A DNA stretch of 64,000 bases from Macrothele yani (Eukaryota > Arthropoda > Arachnida > Araneae > Macrothelidae): positions 135,615,240 through 135,679,239 of the forward strand of contig CM077013.1 of the NCBI GenBank assembly GCA_039090855.1, in the 5' to 3' direction. The position numbers were made by a program, and so were the translations under genes. Each line of letters opens with the position of its first letter. Positions within the stretch are counted from its first letter, which is position 1. Positions 35,842 through 47,790 of this stretch are shown in pieces. Under the pieces are notes generated by a model. That model was not told the DNA's origin, did no database searches, and saw nothing but the letters and a program-made list of their open reading frames with translations.

Positions 35842-36634
35842 CGTTTAAAATCTCCTGAATTGTGGTGATAGAGAAATAAAAAAAATATACAGGTGTTTCA
35901 TATTTTTATACTCACAGCCTTTTCGTTTTCTTTCTACATCTTCCTGCACTAGATTTCCTTACAATTTCTGCATGTTGGTAACCTCGAAATGCAGGTTTTC
36001 GAAAAATGAAAGTCTGCTATGAATTGTTTCTATTGGTGAGATGATATCCGTGCAACATCGAATTGCCCGCTTTGGCACATGAACACGCAATGCTAGTGAG
36101 CGCAAACACCGGACTGTATACGCGACAAAGTTATCAGGCATTGCACATATAAAAACGTGAAATAATCCCCTCCGATGGACGAATATTCAAAGGCCTAGGC
36201 TTCAGATTAAGCATCTAGGCTGGACTTGGAGTCCAGAATAAAGCGGCTCGTTTGTCCAGCGGAGCTGAATGTGTCCACTCGAGTGGCCACAAATTCGGGA
36301 CGATTTACACCTGTGCTTTATGCTAATCAACCCCTCCCCAAAGAAAAAACGGTTTCTGGTAGATGCTAGTACATTAATCTTGGAAGTCAAACCTTTCCTT
36401 CTGCGATATTGCTTCTATAATTCTGGAAGCGCTTTAATATCTAGTCCTCGGCTTTTTGAAATTGGAAACCAAAATTGATCACAGAGTCATATATGGCCAG
36501 ATTTTCCTTTCATGGCCGATTAAATATAAAATAAATGATGGTTTCCGACAGAAGTTTATCCTGGAGAGCCATTATGGTCAAGCTGTGTATTGTAAACACA
36601 CAATGAGAAGCCCGTTTATTACTTACACCTGTGC
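35842..36634. other. Unassigned sequence
   Basis: Short open frames on both strands (for example 35959-36141 -, 36269-36478 +) match nothing I recognise. Confidence 0.4.
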
Positions 36635-37085
36635 TCGTCACATGAATGGCTATCTCCAACACGTAAGACGTTACGTGGTTGTGGTGTGAGGTAGAAATTA
36701 GGCAGGTAAGTTTGTCGAGCAAAAGTTAACATTCGATTGACGGTCTTAATGGGACGAACGATTAGTCTGAGGGATTTTGAACGTCACATAAATAGCTATC
36801 TCCAACACATAAGACGTCACATGGTTGTGGTGTGAGGTATAAATCAGACAGATAAGTTCGTCGCGCAAAAGTTAACATTTGATTGGTGGTCTTAAAGGGA
36901 AGAACGATTAATCTGAAGGACTTTGAACGTCACATGAGCTGTCTCCAACACATAAGACGTCATGTGGTTGTGGTGTGAGGTATAAATCAGGCAGAGAAGT
37001 TTGTGGAGCAAAAGTTAACATTCGATTCAGGGTCTTAAAGGGAAGAACGATTAACCTGAGGGACTTTGAACTTTGCATGATAGCT
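36635..37085 (+). repeat. 145-bp tandem array made from a Tc1 5' end
   Basis: Three units are marked by TCTCCAACAC at about 36653, 36798 and 36943 (period 145 bp). Each holds a leader (GTTGTGGTGTGAGGTA, AAAAGTTAACATT) and the start region of a Tc1-like transposase: unit 1 has ATGGGACGAACGATT, encoding MGRTISLRDFERH. The last unit runs into the transposase relic at 37029. Confidence 0.8.
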
Positions 37086-37560
37086 GGATCTACGTGCACC
37101 CATTCTAGCATCTCCTGAACACGATCGATCTCCTGGGCTTTTCACACAAATTCGAGCAAATATTACCGTGAACTGCGCGACATACAAAAAACTTCCAACA
37201 ACAGGCGATCCTATGTACGAAAGAGACTGGGGAGAATCTTGAAACGAATATACAGGCCACATACCGCCAAATAACTCCACAATTCAATACTGGTGTGATG
37301 AGTGTCACTTAGGAACACACCACCCATCCGACCACGGCGCGAATAAGCTACAACTGCTGACGACCAGTTTACAATTATCCTGTGACCCCTCTGTTTTCGT
37401 CCGCTGAATCACCGATCCCTGGGTATTTCTTAAGTGTCGCGCCATTCATGGTGAACATTTGTTACGGTTGTGTGTGAAACGCCCAATTCCGAAGTCACTC
37501 AGATCATTCGGTGTGTCCATTCCGACCCACAATGGAACACCAACTGACGCTCGACAGGCT
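37029..37560 (+). pseudogene. Tc1-like transposase N-terminal half, decayed
   Basis: The + strand reads GRTINLRDFELCMIAGS, then SWAFHTNSSKYY and RRSYVRKRLGRILKRI. This follows the pattern of Tc1-like proteins that start MGRTxDLSDFERGxIVG and continue through a helix-turn-helix and a GRKR hook. Stops and frameshifts are frequent, and no catalytic block could be identified to the right. Its 5' end seeds the 145-bp array. Confidence 0.6.
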
Positions 37561-37794
37561 CACCTGAATGTATAATTTACAGCTCACACAGCACACACGA
37601 GCCGTCCTAATTGTTAATCTGAGACAATTAGGTGACCTGGGCTAGTGTGTATGATAAACTGGCATCTCAGTGTAAGTATTGACGATTCTTTCAGAATCGG
37701 TATAAATTAGTTAAGTGAAGCCCGGTAATAGTTTGTACGGAGGATATCAAACAGCGACTAACTTATAGGTAGGGAGATCAGTCTGGCAAATTGT

Positions 37795-37965
37795 TGCGTA
37801 AAGCAGGGTTACCAAGTGGGCCGGGACTCTGACTAACCTCACTGCTGGGTCGCGACTGAAGTTCCTGGGCAAAAGTGCAGACACTGTTTGTCCTTACACT
37901 CGGGTTCTGGTTCTTTGGAACCAGCACCACTAAATTAAGAACGTGAGACTCCATGCCGCTTGGTA
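37795..37965 (+). repeat. SINE-A copy, degenerate
   Basis: CTTTGGAACCAGCACCACTAAATTAAGAACG and neighbours recall the 3' half of SINE-A; the head is nearly unrecognisable. Confidence 0.5.
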
Positions 37966-38441
37966 AGTATTGTGCATGAGGGTCTTAGTACCCTGAAACA
38001 AAATACAGTATAAAAGAATTGGGAGAGCACCTGGCACTCTCTGTAGATAATTTATCCTATGCATCTTTCTCATGCCCAGATCTTTGTGGGTGTGAAATAA
38101 AACAAGTGATTCCAGAGTATACATTTATTTACGTACAATACATTGCATTTATTTGCGTCAGTCGCGACCACACCGAGCCACAATCCAGTTATCAAATGGA
38201 ATTAATCACAACAACAAGCAATAAGTCATTAAAGAAATACCAGATTACACCATATAATACAAATTAAAAAGATGATAATCCGATTTATCTGATTGTCATC
38301 AGGATTTATCTTCTCCTCCGGGCAATCACGGGATAGGATTCTTAACCTCCAGAGTCACCAAATAAACATGAATGCCGGTTGCTTCGACTAGCGAATCTTG
38401 TGATGGTTATATTCAAATTAATCAGAAACTTGAGACTTGGT

Positions 38442-38620
38442 CGTTCTGTGTGGTGTAGTGGCTAGCATACCCGGGCGCTATCTGGGAGACGCGGATTCGA
38501 GTCCCGCTCCAGGACGATGAAATTTTCAAGTTTTCGGATATTATCTGACTTACCATCCTTGTCACATTTACACCAAAAATCGGATTGTCATCTTTAAGAT
38601 TTGTACCAAGCAATAAGGTT
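38442..38620 (+). repeat. tRNA-headed SINE, family B
   Basis: 38442-38516 folds as a cloverleaf: acceptor stem CGTTCTG/CAGGACG, anticodon stem CCCGG/CTGGG, T arm GCGG/CCGC around a GGATTCGAGTCC B box, A box GGTGTAGTGG. The body continues GATGAAATTTTCAAG, shared with the - strand copy at 2040-2187. The anticodon loop lacks T33, so it is not a normal tRNA. Confidence 0.75.
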
Positions 38621-38631
38621 TACTAATTCTT

Positions 38632-39117
38632 GAGGATAATGACTGTAGAATAAATCTCGCTCCTGTGCCCTGACATTTGACCCCATTTCGATGATATTCA
38701 ACAGAACCGGTTCAGTATACATCCGAAACAACATACTAAAGTTTTGTCGCAATAGAAACATTTTTAGTCAAGTTAGGAGGATAATGGCTGTGGAATAAAT
38801 CTCGCTCCTTATTGAACAAAACCGGTTAAGTATACCTCTGGAACAACATGGTAAAGTTTTGTCGCAATCGAAGCATTTTAACGAAAGTTATGACGCATAA
38901 AGGCGATGGAATGGATCCCGATCCTATGTCCTGACCTTTGACCCCATTTCGCACATTTTCAATACGGTTCGTCCCCAGGTTGCCCCCAACCACATACTAA
39001 AATTTCATCAAAATCGAACCATTTTTACGCGAGTTACCGTGCCGAAGGGCAGACAGACAGACGGCCAAAGCTGGAGCATGTACGCTTCTTCAATATACGG
39101 TTGGAAAGCGTAAAAAA
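38632..39117 (-). mobile_element. Repeat family E copy
   Basis: The right end is GGTTGGAAAGCGTAAAAAA, preceded by CAGACAGACAGACGGCC. Internal units carry GGATAATGrCTG and TGACCCCATTTCG, with periods of about 115-140 bp. The left terminal repeat is missing where it meets the SINE-B tail. Confidence 0.75.
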
Positions 39118-39744
39118 GAGATGCATATGTATCTTATTATTACAGAAGGACGTATATATGAAAAGAAGGTAGTGGGAACATATTTCTCTTTAATTTTCTT
39201 CTTTTAAAACAAATAGATAAGTAAAAAAGTTCATTAAGCGATGAGAAATAATTGTGGATCAATGAATTTCAAATTTATTTAAAGTACATATGATTGAGGA
39301 AGTATTAGATTGAATGTTATCAAAGATCTAAGCATTAGAAAAGTATATGTTAAGTAAAGGTTTTCTAGGGTTCAAACTTTTGGCCCAAAATAACACAAGT
39401 GTTCGTGCATATTTCATGCATTTCTTTCTTATATTCCAAAAATAAAAAAAAATCGTGAAGGAGTATCGCTATGAGTCAATGGAAGACAGTTATTTCACTT
39501 TAGATGGCACAGTTAAAGAGACAAGGAGGAGTTGATTCCTAACAAGAGATCATTGAATGTGAGCTTGCAAAGTAAGGCTATTTGAAAATGATCACACCAC
39601 TTTATAGTTGCAAAAAGAGTAATTTGTTTTTGTTTTTGAAAAAAAGAAAAAAGCCCCTCAAAAAATCTCGATTCTTGAGAGGCCAAACAACTAAAACTTC
39701 GTCTTTAAATCTCTTGCATATTTAGATTGCAAATTAAGATGACA
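39118..39744. other. Unassigned AT-rich sequence
   Basis: Nothing recognised. Confidence 0.5.
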
Positions 39745-39746
39745 TA

Positions 39747-40958
39747 CACTATCTACCAACAAGTTATTGGACACCTGTGATAGCAAAGGAAAACGAAGTT
39801 TATTCACCTTCAATAGTTGGTGGAGCCTGCACGAGCGGCGATTACAGCTGCGACCCTCCGGGGCATACTCTCAACCAGGCGTTGTCCGACGGCTAGGCGG
39901 TATTTTCTTCCACTCGGCTTGGAGAAGACAGGTCAGTTCCTTCACCGATTTTGGACAGTGGGGGGACCCCTTAAGTCGACGCTCCAACTCGTCCCAGAGG
40001 TGCTCGATAGGGTTAAGGTCCGAGCTCTGCGCAGGCCAGTCCATTCGATTAACCACATTGTCACCATACCAAGCCATGGTGGACCTCGCAACATGACATG
40101 TGGCATTGTCATCCTGAAAGTGGCATGGGTCCATCCCGTAAAACTGCCACAACGTAGGAAGCGCATGGTCATCCAAAATGGTGCAGTAAGTCTCGGCGTT
40201 GAGTCTACCAGGAATTGCGACCAAGGGTCCCGTGCCATACCAGGAGAAACAACCCCATAGCATAATTCCACCGCCGCCGAACTTCACAGTTGGCACAATA
40301 CATTCCGACAGGACACGTTCTCCAGGCAGACGCCAAACCCAGACCCTGCCATCCGAACGGTAGAGGGTGAACCTTGATTCAGATAATCTATTTCCACTGT
40401 TCAACGGTCCACTGTCGACGTTCTTTGCCCCTCGTTAGCCGAGCAGCGCTATTGGACTTGGTGATCAAAGGCTTGTGGGCTGCAGCACGTCCATAATCAC
40501 CGAGCAGATGGCCTTCCTTACGGATGGTATTCATCGAAAGAACACTCCCGGATGCCTGTTGAAACTCCTCGCGGATGTGGACCATCGATTTGGTGCGGTT
40601 CTTCCGAATTTCACTGGCCAGCACTCGTCGGTTTCTAACTCCCAGTATTGTGGGTCTGCCGGGTCGGGGCACATTCCGACAGTCACCTCTCATCTTGCAC
40701 TTGCCAATCACGTAGGCCACTGTCGATTTCGGGTACTTCAACTAGCTGGATATGTCACGTATGGATCGGCCATTTCTGTGATACCCGACGATTACACCTT
40801 TCTCGAAATCCGAGAGCTCCGAACTGCGTGGCATCTTGCATGCGACTGGTTGCGTTGTTGTTTCCCACACGATGTTTAACGGCGACGGCCGTGACGTGTA
40901 TCAAGACCGTAGATGTCGTCGATTGCAGCGGTGCCCAATTACTTTTTGGTAGATAGTG
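39747..40958 (-). mobile_element. Tc1-like transposon, 1212 bp
   Basis: The inverted ends are left CACTATCTACCAACAAGTTA and right (inward) CACTATCTACCAAAAAGTAA, continuing TTGGrCACC. TA duplications lie at 39745-39746 and 40959-40960. The single transposase reads leftward. Confidence 0.93.
39810..40834 (-). pseudogene. Tc1-like transposase, inactivated
   Basis: The start at 40834 gives MPRSSELSDFEKGVIVGYHR, a typical Tc1-like N terminus, then KYPKSTVAYVIGK and GRPTILG. The catalytic region reads [19 protein letters not shown], with Ser at the first Asp position, then [14 protein letters not shown] and, 34 residues on, [16 protein letters not shown]. Breaks are a stop after the first 30 codons (near 40742), frame change between the 117-codon and 177-codon segments near 40390-40400, and a one-base shift near the C terminus, after which MPRRVAAVIAARAGSTNY ends at 39810. 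It is close to full-length but dead. Confidence 0.9.
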
Positions 40959-40960
40959 TA

Positions 40961-41898
40961 TACAGTATTTAAAGGTCCTGCACACTTTAATTATTTCTCA
41001 TGTTTAGAGTTAACTTAACATCTTAAGTTGTCATCTTTAAACATTAAAGCGAAAAACAAGGCAGCTCACCTTAGTGCACGGTACGTCAATAAAACCTGAG
41101 TTGATGAACCATAACTTCAATTCTGCTCAAAATACAAGTCAAAATCTGATGATAAATTAAAACACTTCATAAGAAGTTTCGGGTCCACCCTGCATCCTGT
41201 GTTCAGATGAGAAATACAAATGTGAACATAAGACAGAGTAACACATTAATTTATAGGTCTCGACAATTGACGTAACATGTGTATTAGGCCCCCTAGCGGC
41301 CACCAGGATATATCAGTACCGGGTAACTGATAGCAAAGTAAGACAGATAGGTAGATGGGGATAGGGGTGCATGTATAAGGAAAGGTAGAGTAAGCACGAA
41401 AACCATTAAATGGTTCCTATGGGGGCAGTAAGGGGGTTGTATGAGGGATGAGAAGGAGGGTGTGTGTGTGTGTGTGATAGAGGTGGAATGTTTATCAGAA
41501 ATATTGTTTCTCATCTCCAATCTTGTCATATTGTTCCTCACCTCTAATTTGTCATCTCTGAAGATCTCCCTTCTTCAGCTCGCATAATTAAGGCCTTTAA
41601 ACTACGTTCTTGAGAGACTTAACATCTTAAACTCCCATCTTTAAAGCAGCCGTTTCTTAAGATCGCATTTAGGATGTCATCTTTTAAAGCCCTAGAATTT
41701 CCTAAGCTTACAAAATCCTGCTATTGGGTAAAATATGTATGTATACTGAGCCTGAATATATCATCAGATAGCACAGATGTCACAAGTTTTGCGTTTCTTA
41801 AGAGACTTTTTCCAAAAAAAAAAAAAAAAAATTAGTTTCAAGCAAGTTTTCTTTGGAAAAGATTGAGCAATATTTTGACCCGTTTAGTTATTAGCATA
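40961..41898. other. Unassigned sequence
   Basis: Contains (GT)n at about 41461-41475 and a poly-A at about 41815-41830. No gene recognised. Confidence 0.45.
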
Positions 41899-42800
41899 GG
41901 TTCCGAATTTCGATATGCCCTTATATAATTTCAAATTTCGATATGTCCACGGTAAGGAATTTCGTCAAAAATGTGAAAGAATTTCTGTTACAGTTTTTGG
42001 GGTAAATCGGGTTTAGTCAGAGATGTAAGTGTTAATTTTACGGATTTCTGTTTAAAATTCGGTTAAATACGGGAATAATCTCCATATATCAATTACTATT
42101 TATGAAATGTTTTTTGAGAAAGAAAGCGCATCCATCTTTGAAACCTTGTCTGCCAATTTTGTTAAAGCAGAGGAATTTTCCATCTAACAGATGCTTTTCA
42201 TTATCTGTCTGAAACGAGGAACATGTTTCTCACAGATATTGTCCGTCACTTTAGCAAAAGTTGGAGCGGCCTCCAAAATCACTTATCTTTTATCACAACT
42301 TAGGTAAAATGTAAAAAAGGTTTCAAATAGTAAAGATGGTAAATATGCATATTTTTGTAAGTAAAAAAAGGTTCAAAATGGTAAATATCGTAAATATGCA
42401 TTGGTTCCGAATTTCGATATGCTTGTATGCCACTTTCTATGAATTTCGTCAAAAATGAGAAAGAATTTCTGTGTTACAGTTTTCCGGGGTAAATCGGGTT
42501 TATGTAAGTCTTCATTTTACGGATTTTTGTTTAAAATCCGGTATTTAAATAGGGGAATAATCTTCATATACCAATTATGTATGAAAATGTTTTTGAGAAA
42601 GAAAGAGCATCCATCCTTGAAATCTTGTCTGCCAACTTTGTTACAGCGGAGGCGTTTTCCATCTAACAGATGCTTTCCATGTGTCTATCTAAAACAAGGA
42701 ACATATGTCACACGGATCTTGTCGATCAATTTAGCAAAATTTGGAGGTCTTTAAAATCACGAATCTTATATTACAACTTAGGTAAAATGTAAAACACCTC
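41899..42800. repeat. Tandem duplication, period about 504 bp
   Basis: GGTTCCGAATTTCGATATGC at about 41899 recurs at 42403. The following landmarks (GGGGTAAATCGGGTTTA, CATCTAACAGATGCTT, ACTTAGGTAAAATGTAAAA) keep the same order and spacing. The copies differ at many sites, so the duplication is old. Confidence 0.85.
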
Positions 42801-43489
42801 GATTTTACAAAATTTGTCTGTCAGGCTGGCAAAAACGGAAAGGAACCGTGATATTACAGACGTTATCAAATTTGCCCAAAATGGGAAAATGTGTTTGGTA
42901 AGTTTGGCTAAGAGGAGTTAAAAACCCTAGCTGACAGACTTCTTTCTTAAGTTTTTCTAAAACTCATAGGAAACACCAAAGTAACTTCAGGAACTGGATA
43001 CACAAGATTTTCAAGGAGGTGTGTATTGAAATTATTTTCTGAAAATAAGAATGAAAATCATCTTCCTGTTGGGAGGAAAGCTAATTCTGTATGATCCAGT
43101 TTTCATAATCTTTTTTGTTAAACAAATCCAGAAACATTCGCACGTGAATCAAAGGAAACGTCTGGGAAAATTTCATTGCAGTATCCAAAACAGTTCAATG
43201 CAAACAGACAAAAGTAATCGGAACAGTACTTTCCCTCGGAAATTTTTCTGCATTGCTGTAAAAACCATTTTTCATGTGGGCATTCCGAAGTTTCAGACAA
43301 TCATCTTTCTCTCTCGTCCACTCATGGCGGGTTGAGTTCTGCAAAGACGACAATGGGCCCTTGAGGATTACTGGCAGATTAATGCAGCCGGCTTGCAATT
43401 CCTCTGCTGCATATGGGTAAGGGACGAAGTACCTTCGGGCCGACTTCAGAAGGAACCTTCTACGCATGTGGTTTCCTAAAGACAATCTA
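42801..43489. other. Unassigned sequence
   Basis: A + strand frame at 43051-43335 and - strand frames overlap here; none matches a known family. Confidence 0.4.
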
Positions 43490-43572
43490 GGAAAAACTGC
43501 AGACTAGATAGCCGGCAGGACCGGGATTCGACCCCCGTCAGAAACGTCCTATGCCGGTGGTTCAGACAGTCC
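43490..43572 (-). repeat. tRNA-like SINE head
   Basis: The - strand carries GGGGTCGAATCCCGGTCC as a B-box stem-loop and CTGAACCACCGGCATAGG before it. It matches none of the other families here and has no clear body, so the assignment is weak. Confidence 0.45.
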
Positions 43573-43679
43573 TCGGAGAGTATTTATTTGTCAAGCGTCT
43601 TGCAGTTCCCATTGTACATTGAAGCCTCCCCGGAACAGCATTTTGAAGTATTTTTCCTTCCCCTTTACGAGTAATTTCC

Positions 43680-43970
43680 CTCTTTCTGGACCATTCTGAG
43701 TGATTAAAACAGATGCTTTTCATTATCTGATGCCTTTCCTCACCCATTCCGAGTGATTTCAGTGTTTTTGCCCCATTCGAAATGATTTCCCAATTATCTG
43801 GTCCATTACTGGTGTTTTTCATCATTCCGAAGGATTTCAGTCTTTTTGACCCCTTCGAAATGATTTTCCAATCTTTCTGGTCCATTTCGAGTGATTTCCA
43901 TTTTTTATCCATTTGGAGTGATTTCCATCATTTTGGCCAATTCTGAGGTATTTCCACCTCTTTTTGCCTT
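43680..43970. repeat. Degenerate array of about 30-bp units
   Basis: CCATTCCGAGTGATTTCC-like phrases recur about every 30 bp. The open - strand frame across it (43562-43912) reads repeated KSLGM-type peptides and is a product of the repeat. Confidence 0.75.
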
Positions 43971-44574
43971 TTAGAGCGAAGTAAATGTTTTTTCCACTGC
44001 GAATCGGCAACAAATCATGATCAAGTGGTTGCGCTCGAATCTAGGAAGTTTAGCTTAGTTTCTCGTAGGCCAAAATCCATTACAAAAGTAAAGGATTTTG
44101 TGGCATGTGTAATTCAGTATTTGAACGAAATATTTGTTTCTTCCTGCTTTGACTATTAACAACTCTCTTACGCTTAAGATTCAAAAACGAAAGCCAAGTA
44201 TTAAATAATTTACAGTCAGCGGGGAGAAAACATATACTTTGATGTTGTTGCTCAAATACTGCTAGAGTTGAAATTTATTAAATCAGAAGTAGATATAGAA
44301 CAGAAAAATCTTTAGTACATGCGCATGGATTTAAAAAATAGGATGGACAAACGATGAGAGCAGCTCTTCGGAAAGCTGACATTCACTGCACGTTTAGAAT
44401 AACTAGTTAAAAATAAATGTGAAATTCATAAATTCGTCGGTGACGAAAATCTACGCTGCGCCTTCTCGCCCCAGAGCCAGTTGTTTTCAGGATTGGAAAC
44501 GGGTCAAAAATTTTGGAACCGGACCCGAACAGTTCTGAGCCAGACAAATTTGTTTTGAGCTATAAATTCGAATA
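43971..44574. other. Unassigned sequence
   Basis: Nothing recognised. Confidence 0.45.
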
Positions 44575-45275
44575 TATCATCATCATTATCAATCATTATC
44601 AATTCACTGCAGGATGAAGGTCTCCCCAAGTTCCACAACGGTCTGTCTAAGGTCAGGCTCCTCCATCCACTCATCTCCCAAGTGATCTTCTTCTGGGTCT
44701 TTTCGTATTCCTTGGAATCCAGTCTAAAATTTCGGTTACTTATCGGTGATCCGTTCTCTTGGCAATATATCCAGCCCATTGCCATTTCATTGATTTTATT
44801 CTGACCATTATGTCTTCCACTCTTGTCAATTTCCATATCCACGAGTCCTCTTCTTATCTTTCCTGGTTACACCAAGTATGTATCTCTCTATGCTTCTTTC
44901 AGTTGTCTTCAGTCTTTGTATGTCTTTTTTTAGTCAAGGTCCACGTCTCTGCTCCGTACGTAAGCGCTGGAAGGATGCATTGACTAAATATTTTTCTTTT
45001 AAAACATAATGGCGCATTGTTCTTAAAAATCGTACTGTTTCTTCCAAAAGCTCTCGAACCAAGTTTTGTGCGCTAATTAATTTCTTAATCAATGGACCTT
45101 CGCTTGATATCTGTTGCCCAAGGTAAAAGTAGGAATTGGTTATCTTCAGCTTTTCTCCATCAGCTGATAAATCTTCATTCCTTGTAAAAGCATTGTACAT
45201 CAGTTCTGTCTCCTGAAAGTTCATTTTTAATCCCATTTCTTTACCCTTCTCAGCATGTTCCTGGATCATACTCTG
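44575..45275 (-). pseudogene. LINE C-terminal fragment (RTE-type)
   Basis: From right to left on the - strand: GLKMNFQETELMYNAF (normally the NxxKTK block after the RT core), SYFYLGQQISSEGPL, KYLVNASF, then after frameshifts MAMGWIYCQ and EMSGWRSLTLDRPLWNLG, the usual tail ending WxxLGE.F. The left end carries AT-rich ATCATCATT repeats as expected for an RTE-type 3' end. RT catalytic motifs and the endonuclease are absent. Confidence 0.85.
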
Positions 45276-46030
45276 TAGCTCTGAAGTATTATTTCAAAGA
45301 TCTCTGAAGGGTTCTTTGAATTTTTTTCTATTCAAAAATAAAACAGAAATAAAACCAGGTCGAAATTGGGGTCAGGAGCACCTTGACTCGACCCGTTTGA
45401 CCCGCAAGAAATTGTCGACCCGGTGACCCTTGACCCGTTTCCATCTCTAGTAGTTTTAACCGACTCAACTAAACCGACGGAAAGTATTGCTGCAGATTTG
45501 TCGTCTTGGCACGTGCTTCACCTCTGTAGTACATCATGGAAAACTGATTTGCATTCTTTTGAAAATGTTGGTCCTATAAACAACACTTAAGTAGACGCTT
45601 GCCAATTCGAAGTTTCTATTTTAAAACTAAAAAAAAGTGATTTCCAATTAATGAAAGTAAAAATAATTTTTCATAATAACGAGCTTTCTACTCTCGTGAA
45701 AGCAATGAATTCACAAAGTTTATTGCAATTATAATAATCTAAGGAAGTTACGTATGCTGGCCGTGTAGCATGTGTTTGAGTAAATAGTGTTTTATCATAA
45801 TGGTTTCCTATTCGAATAAGAGTATGACAAGAGTGTGTAATTCCACCACGACTGTTCAGTGTGTTTATGGATGCATGCATGAGGGATGTCAAAATAGAGA
45901 GTACTGATTTATGTTTCGGTAATTACCGTGTGTGCGAAACACTGCATGCTGCTGAAACAGGTGGAGAAGAAAAGTGAATGTTGTTCTGGATGATGTACGA
46001 AGTTTGTACTAAACTCAAATTGAATTAAAT
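45276..46030. other. Unassigned sequence
   Basis: Nothing recognised. Confidence 0.45.
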
Positions 46031-46165
46031 AAGGAATAAACCAAAATTATGGCTTTTGAGTGAGGAATTTTCAAATAAGGAATAAACCAAAATTATGGCT
46101 TTTGAGTGAGGAATTTTCAAATAAGGAATAAACCAAAATTATGGCTTTTGAGTGAGGAATTTTCA
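46031..46165. repeat. Three identical 46-bp tandem units
   Basis: Units start at 46031, 46077 and 46123 with AAGGAATAAACCAAAATTAT and are identical; the third lacks its last 3 bases. The lack of divergence means a recent event (or an assembly effect). Confidence 0.95.
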
Positions 46166-46579
46166 GTATTGAATGCAAGATCAGTCTAAATGGTACAGAG
46201 ATAGGCCAGGTGAATGAAATTGTAAATTTAAGGAAGCATGTTTGACAGAGAAAACCGATTAGGTGGTGAAATTAGTAGACGAGGGAATTGAAGGACTGGA
46301 CGCGAGATTCATGTAATTCCATTTTTGGTGATTTTTATTTTTTAACATTAAATCATACAGATTAAATTGGTCTGTAATTTGGTACAACATTGATGCGCGT
46401 CCGTGTGATTTACACCGAGTTAAATCCAGAAAACAGTTACTACACCTTTTGATATTGCGCAAGAACCGTTGATGGAAAAGTTGTCCAGGCAGTTCAAACT
46501 TGAAGTCAGTCAGCTCATATTTCCCGAATTTCTTGATCATTTTTACAAACTTTTCAAGAACAGTGCCACAGTAAAATGA

Positions 46580-46828
46580 ACAAAGTTCGTGGTTTCAAAG
46601 CAGCACCATTTTAAATACAGTTCAGAATATCTCTTTGAAGTAACTTGTTGTGAACATGCAAGTGGCACACATTTTAGAAACTTTATGCTTCTCAAACCTG
46701 ATGTAACAACAATAACATCGCCTACAAAGAGTTTCTACGACAAACAGCTCCTCATGATTAAAGAGAAAAAATACAAAGATGTGATGAAACTTGTCACATC
46801 CTATGTACCAAGTGACATTTGGTTCTAA
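46580..46828 (+). pseudogene. Unidentified protein-coding-like segment
   Basis: An open frame of about 80 codons runs from after a stop at 46576 to a stop at 46828, with no ATG near its start. It includes KQHHFKYSSEYLFEVTCCEH and KYKDVMKLVTSYVPSDIW. The composition looks like real protein, not random AT-rich translation. I cannot name the family. It could be an exon or part of a decayed transposon gene. Confidence 0.35.
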
Positions 46829-47041
46829 AATCATCACGGGCCAGAAGCGCAAAGCAAGAACTGTCAGACATCAGAAACCGATAACGAGTAACCATTGGAC
46901 TTTGATCTTTAATGAAGTTACATTTATACTGTGATTCAATCAGCCAGGAATCAGAAAAGCAATTCAATGGCTGTGAGACTGCGTTTATTAAAACCACTGT
47001 GTTTTACACTTGAATAAACGTACATTTTGATCATCAAGCAG

Positions 47042-47790
47042 AGGTCTTCGCTCTTTTCGCGTTTTTAAGTGAATCATGGAAAAATTCTCATTGGCCGCCA
47101 CCGGGAATCGAACCCAGGGCCTTCCAGTTACGCGCCGGATATGCTTCCACTACACCACAGCGGCCTCGAATTCTTCCAAACTCACATACACTAACTGCCA
47201 AGGCAATTTGGCAGGTTGCTTCTTGGAGCCCCACATAATGCTGGGGATTCACCAAAGATGGCAAGCAGCAACGGAACAAATAATTAGAAAGCGAATGAAT
47301 ACTAAATACAGACACTTGACGTGGACCAGGAACATCAAACAGAAGTCATCGATCTTTCCACGTTTTTAAGTAAGTCACGGAAAAATTATCATTGGCCGCC
47401 ACCGGAAATCGAACCCAGGGTCTTCCAGTTACGCGCCGGATATGCTTCCACTACACCACAGCGGCCTCGAATTCTTTCAAGCTCACATACTCTAACTGCC
47501 AAGCCAATTCGGCAGGTTGCTTCTTGGAGCCCCACACGATAATGGGGATTCACCAAAGATGGCAAGCAGCAACGGAACAAATAATTGGAAGGCGAATGAA
47601 TAATCAATACAGACACTTGACGGGGACCAGGAACATCAATCAGAGGTCATCGCTCTTTCCACGTTTTATGCCAATGAGAATTTCCATGGCCAATGAGAAT
47701 TTTTCCGTGACTCACTTAAAAACGTGGAAAAAGCGATGACCTCTGTTTGATGTTCGTGGTCCACGTCAGGTGTCTGTATTGAGTACATTT
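47042..47790 (-). repeat. Family C: two tandem 301-bp units plus an inverted piece
   Basis: Two head-to-tail units (about 47042-47342 and 47343-47643, period 301 bp) each hold a - strand tRNA-like segment with A box GTGGTGTAGTGG, anticodon region CGGCGCGTAACTGG and B box GGTTCGATT(C/T)CC. At about 47644-47668 a third unit begins, then reverses: 47723-47782 is the inverted copy of about 47611-47668. The same tRNA-like segment is at 2340-2540. Confidence 0.85.

Noticed and set aside
43562..43912. 116-codon - strand frame with repeated KSLGM-like peptides
   Set aside because: It is produced by the 30-bp degenerate DNA repeat and has no start context or homology I recognise.
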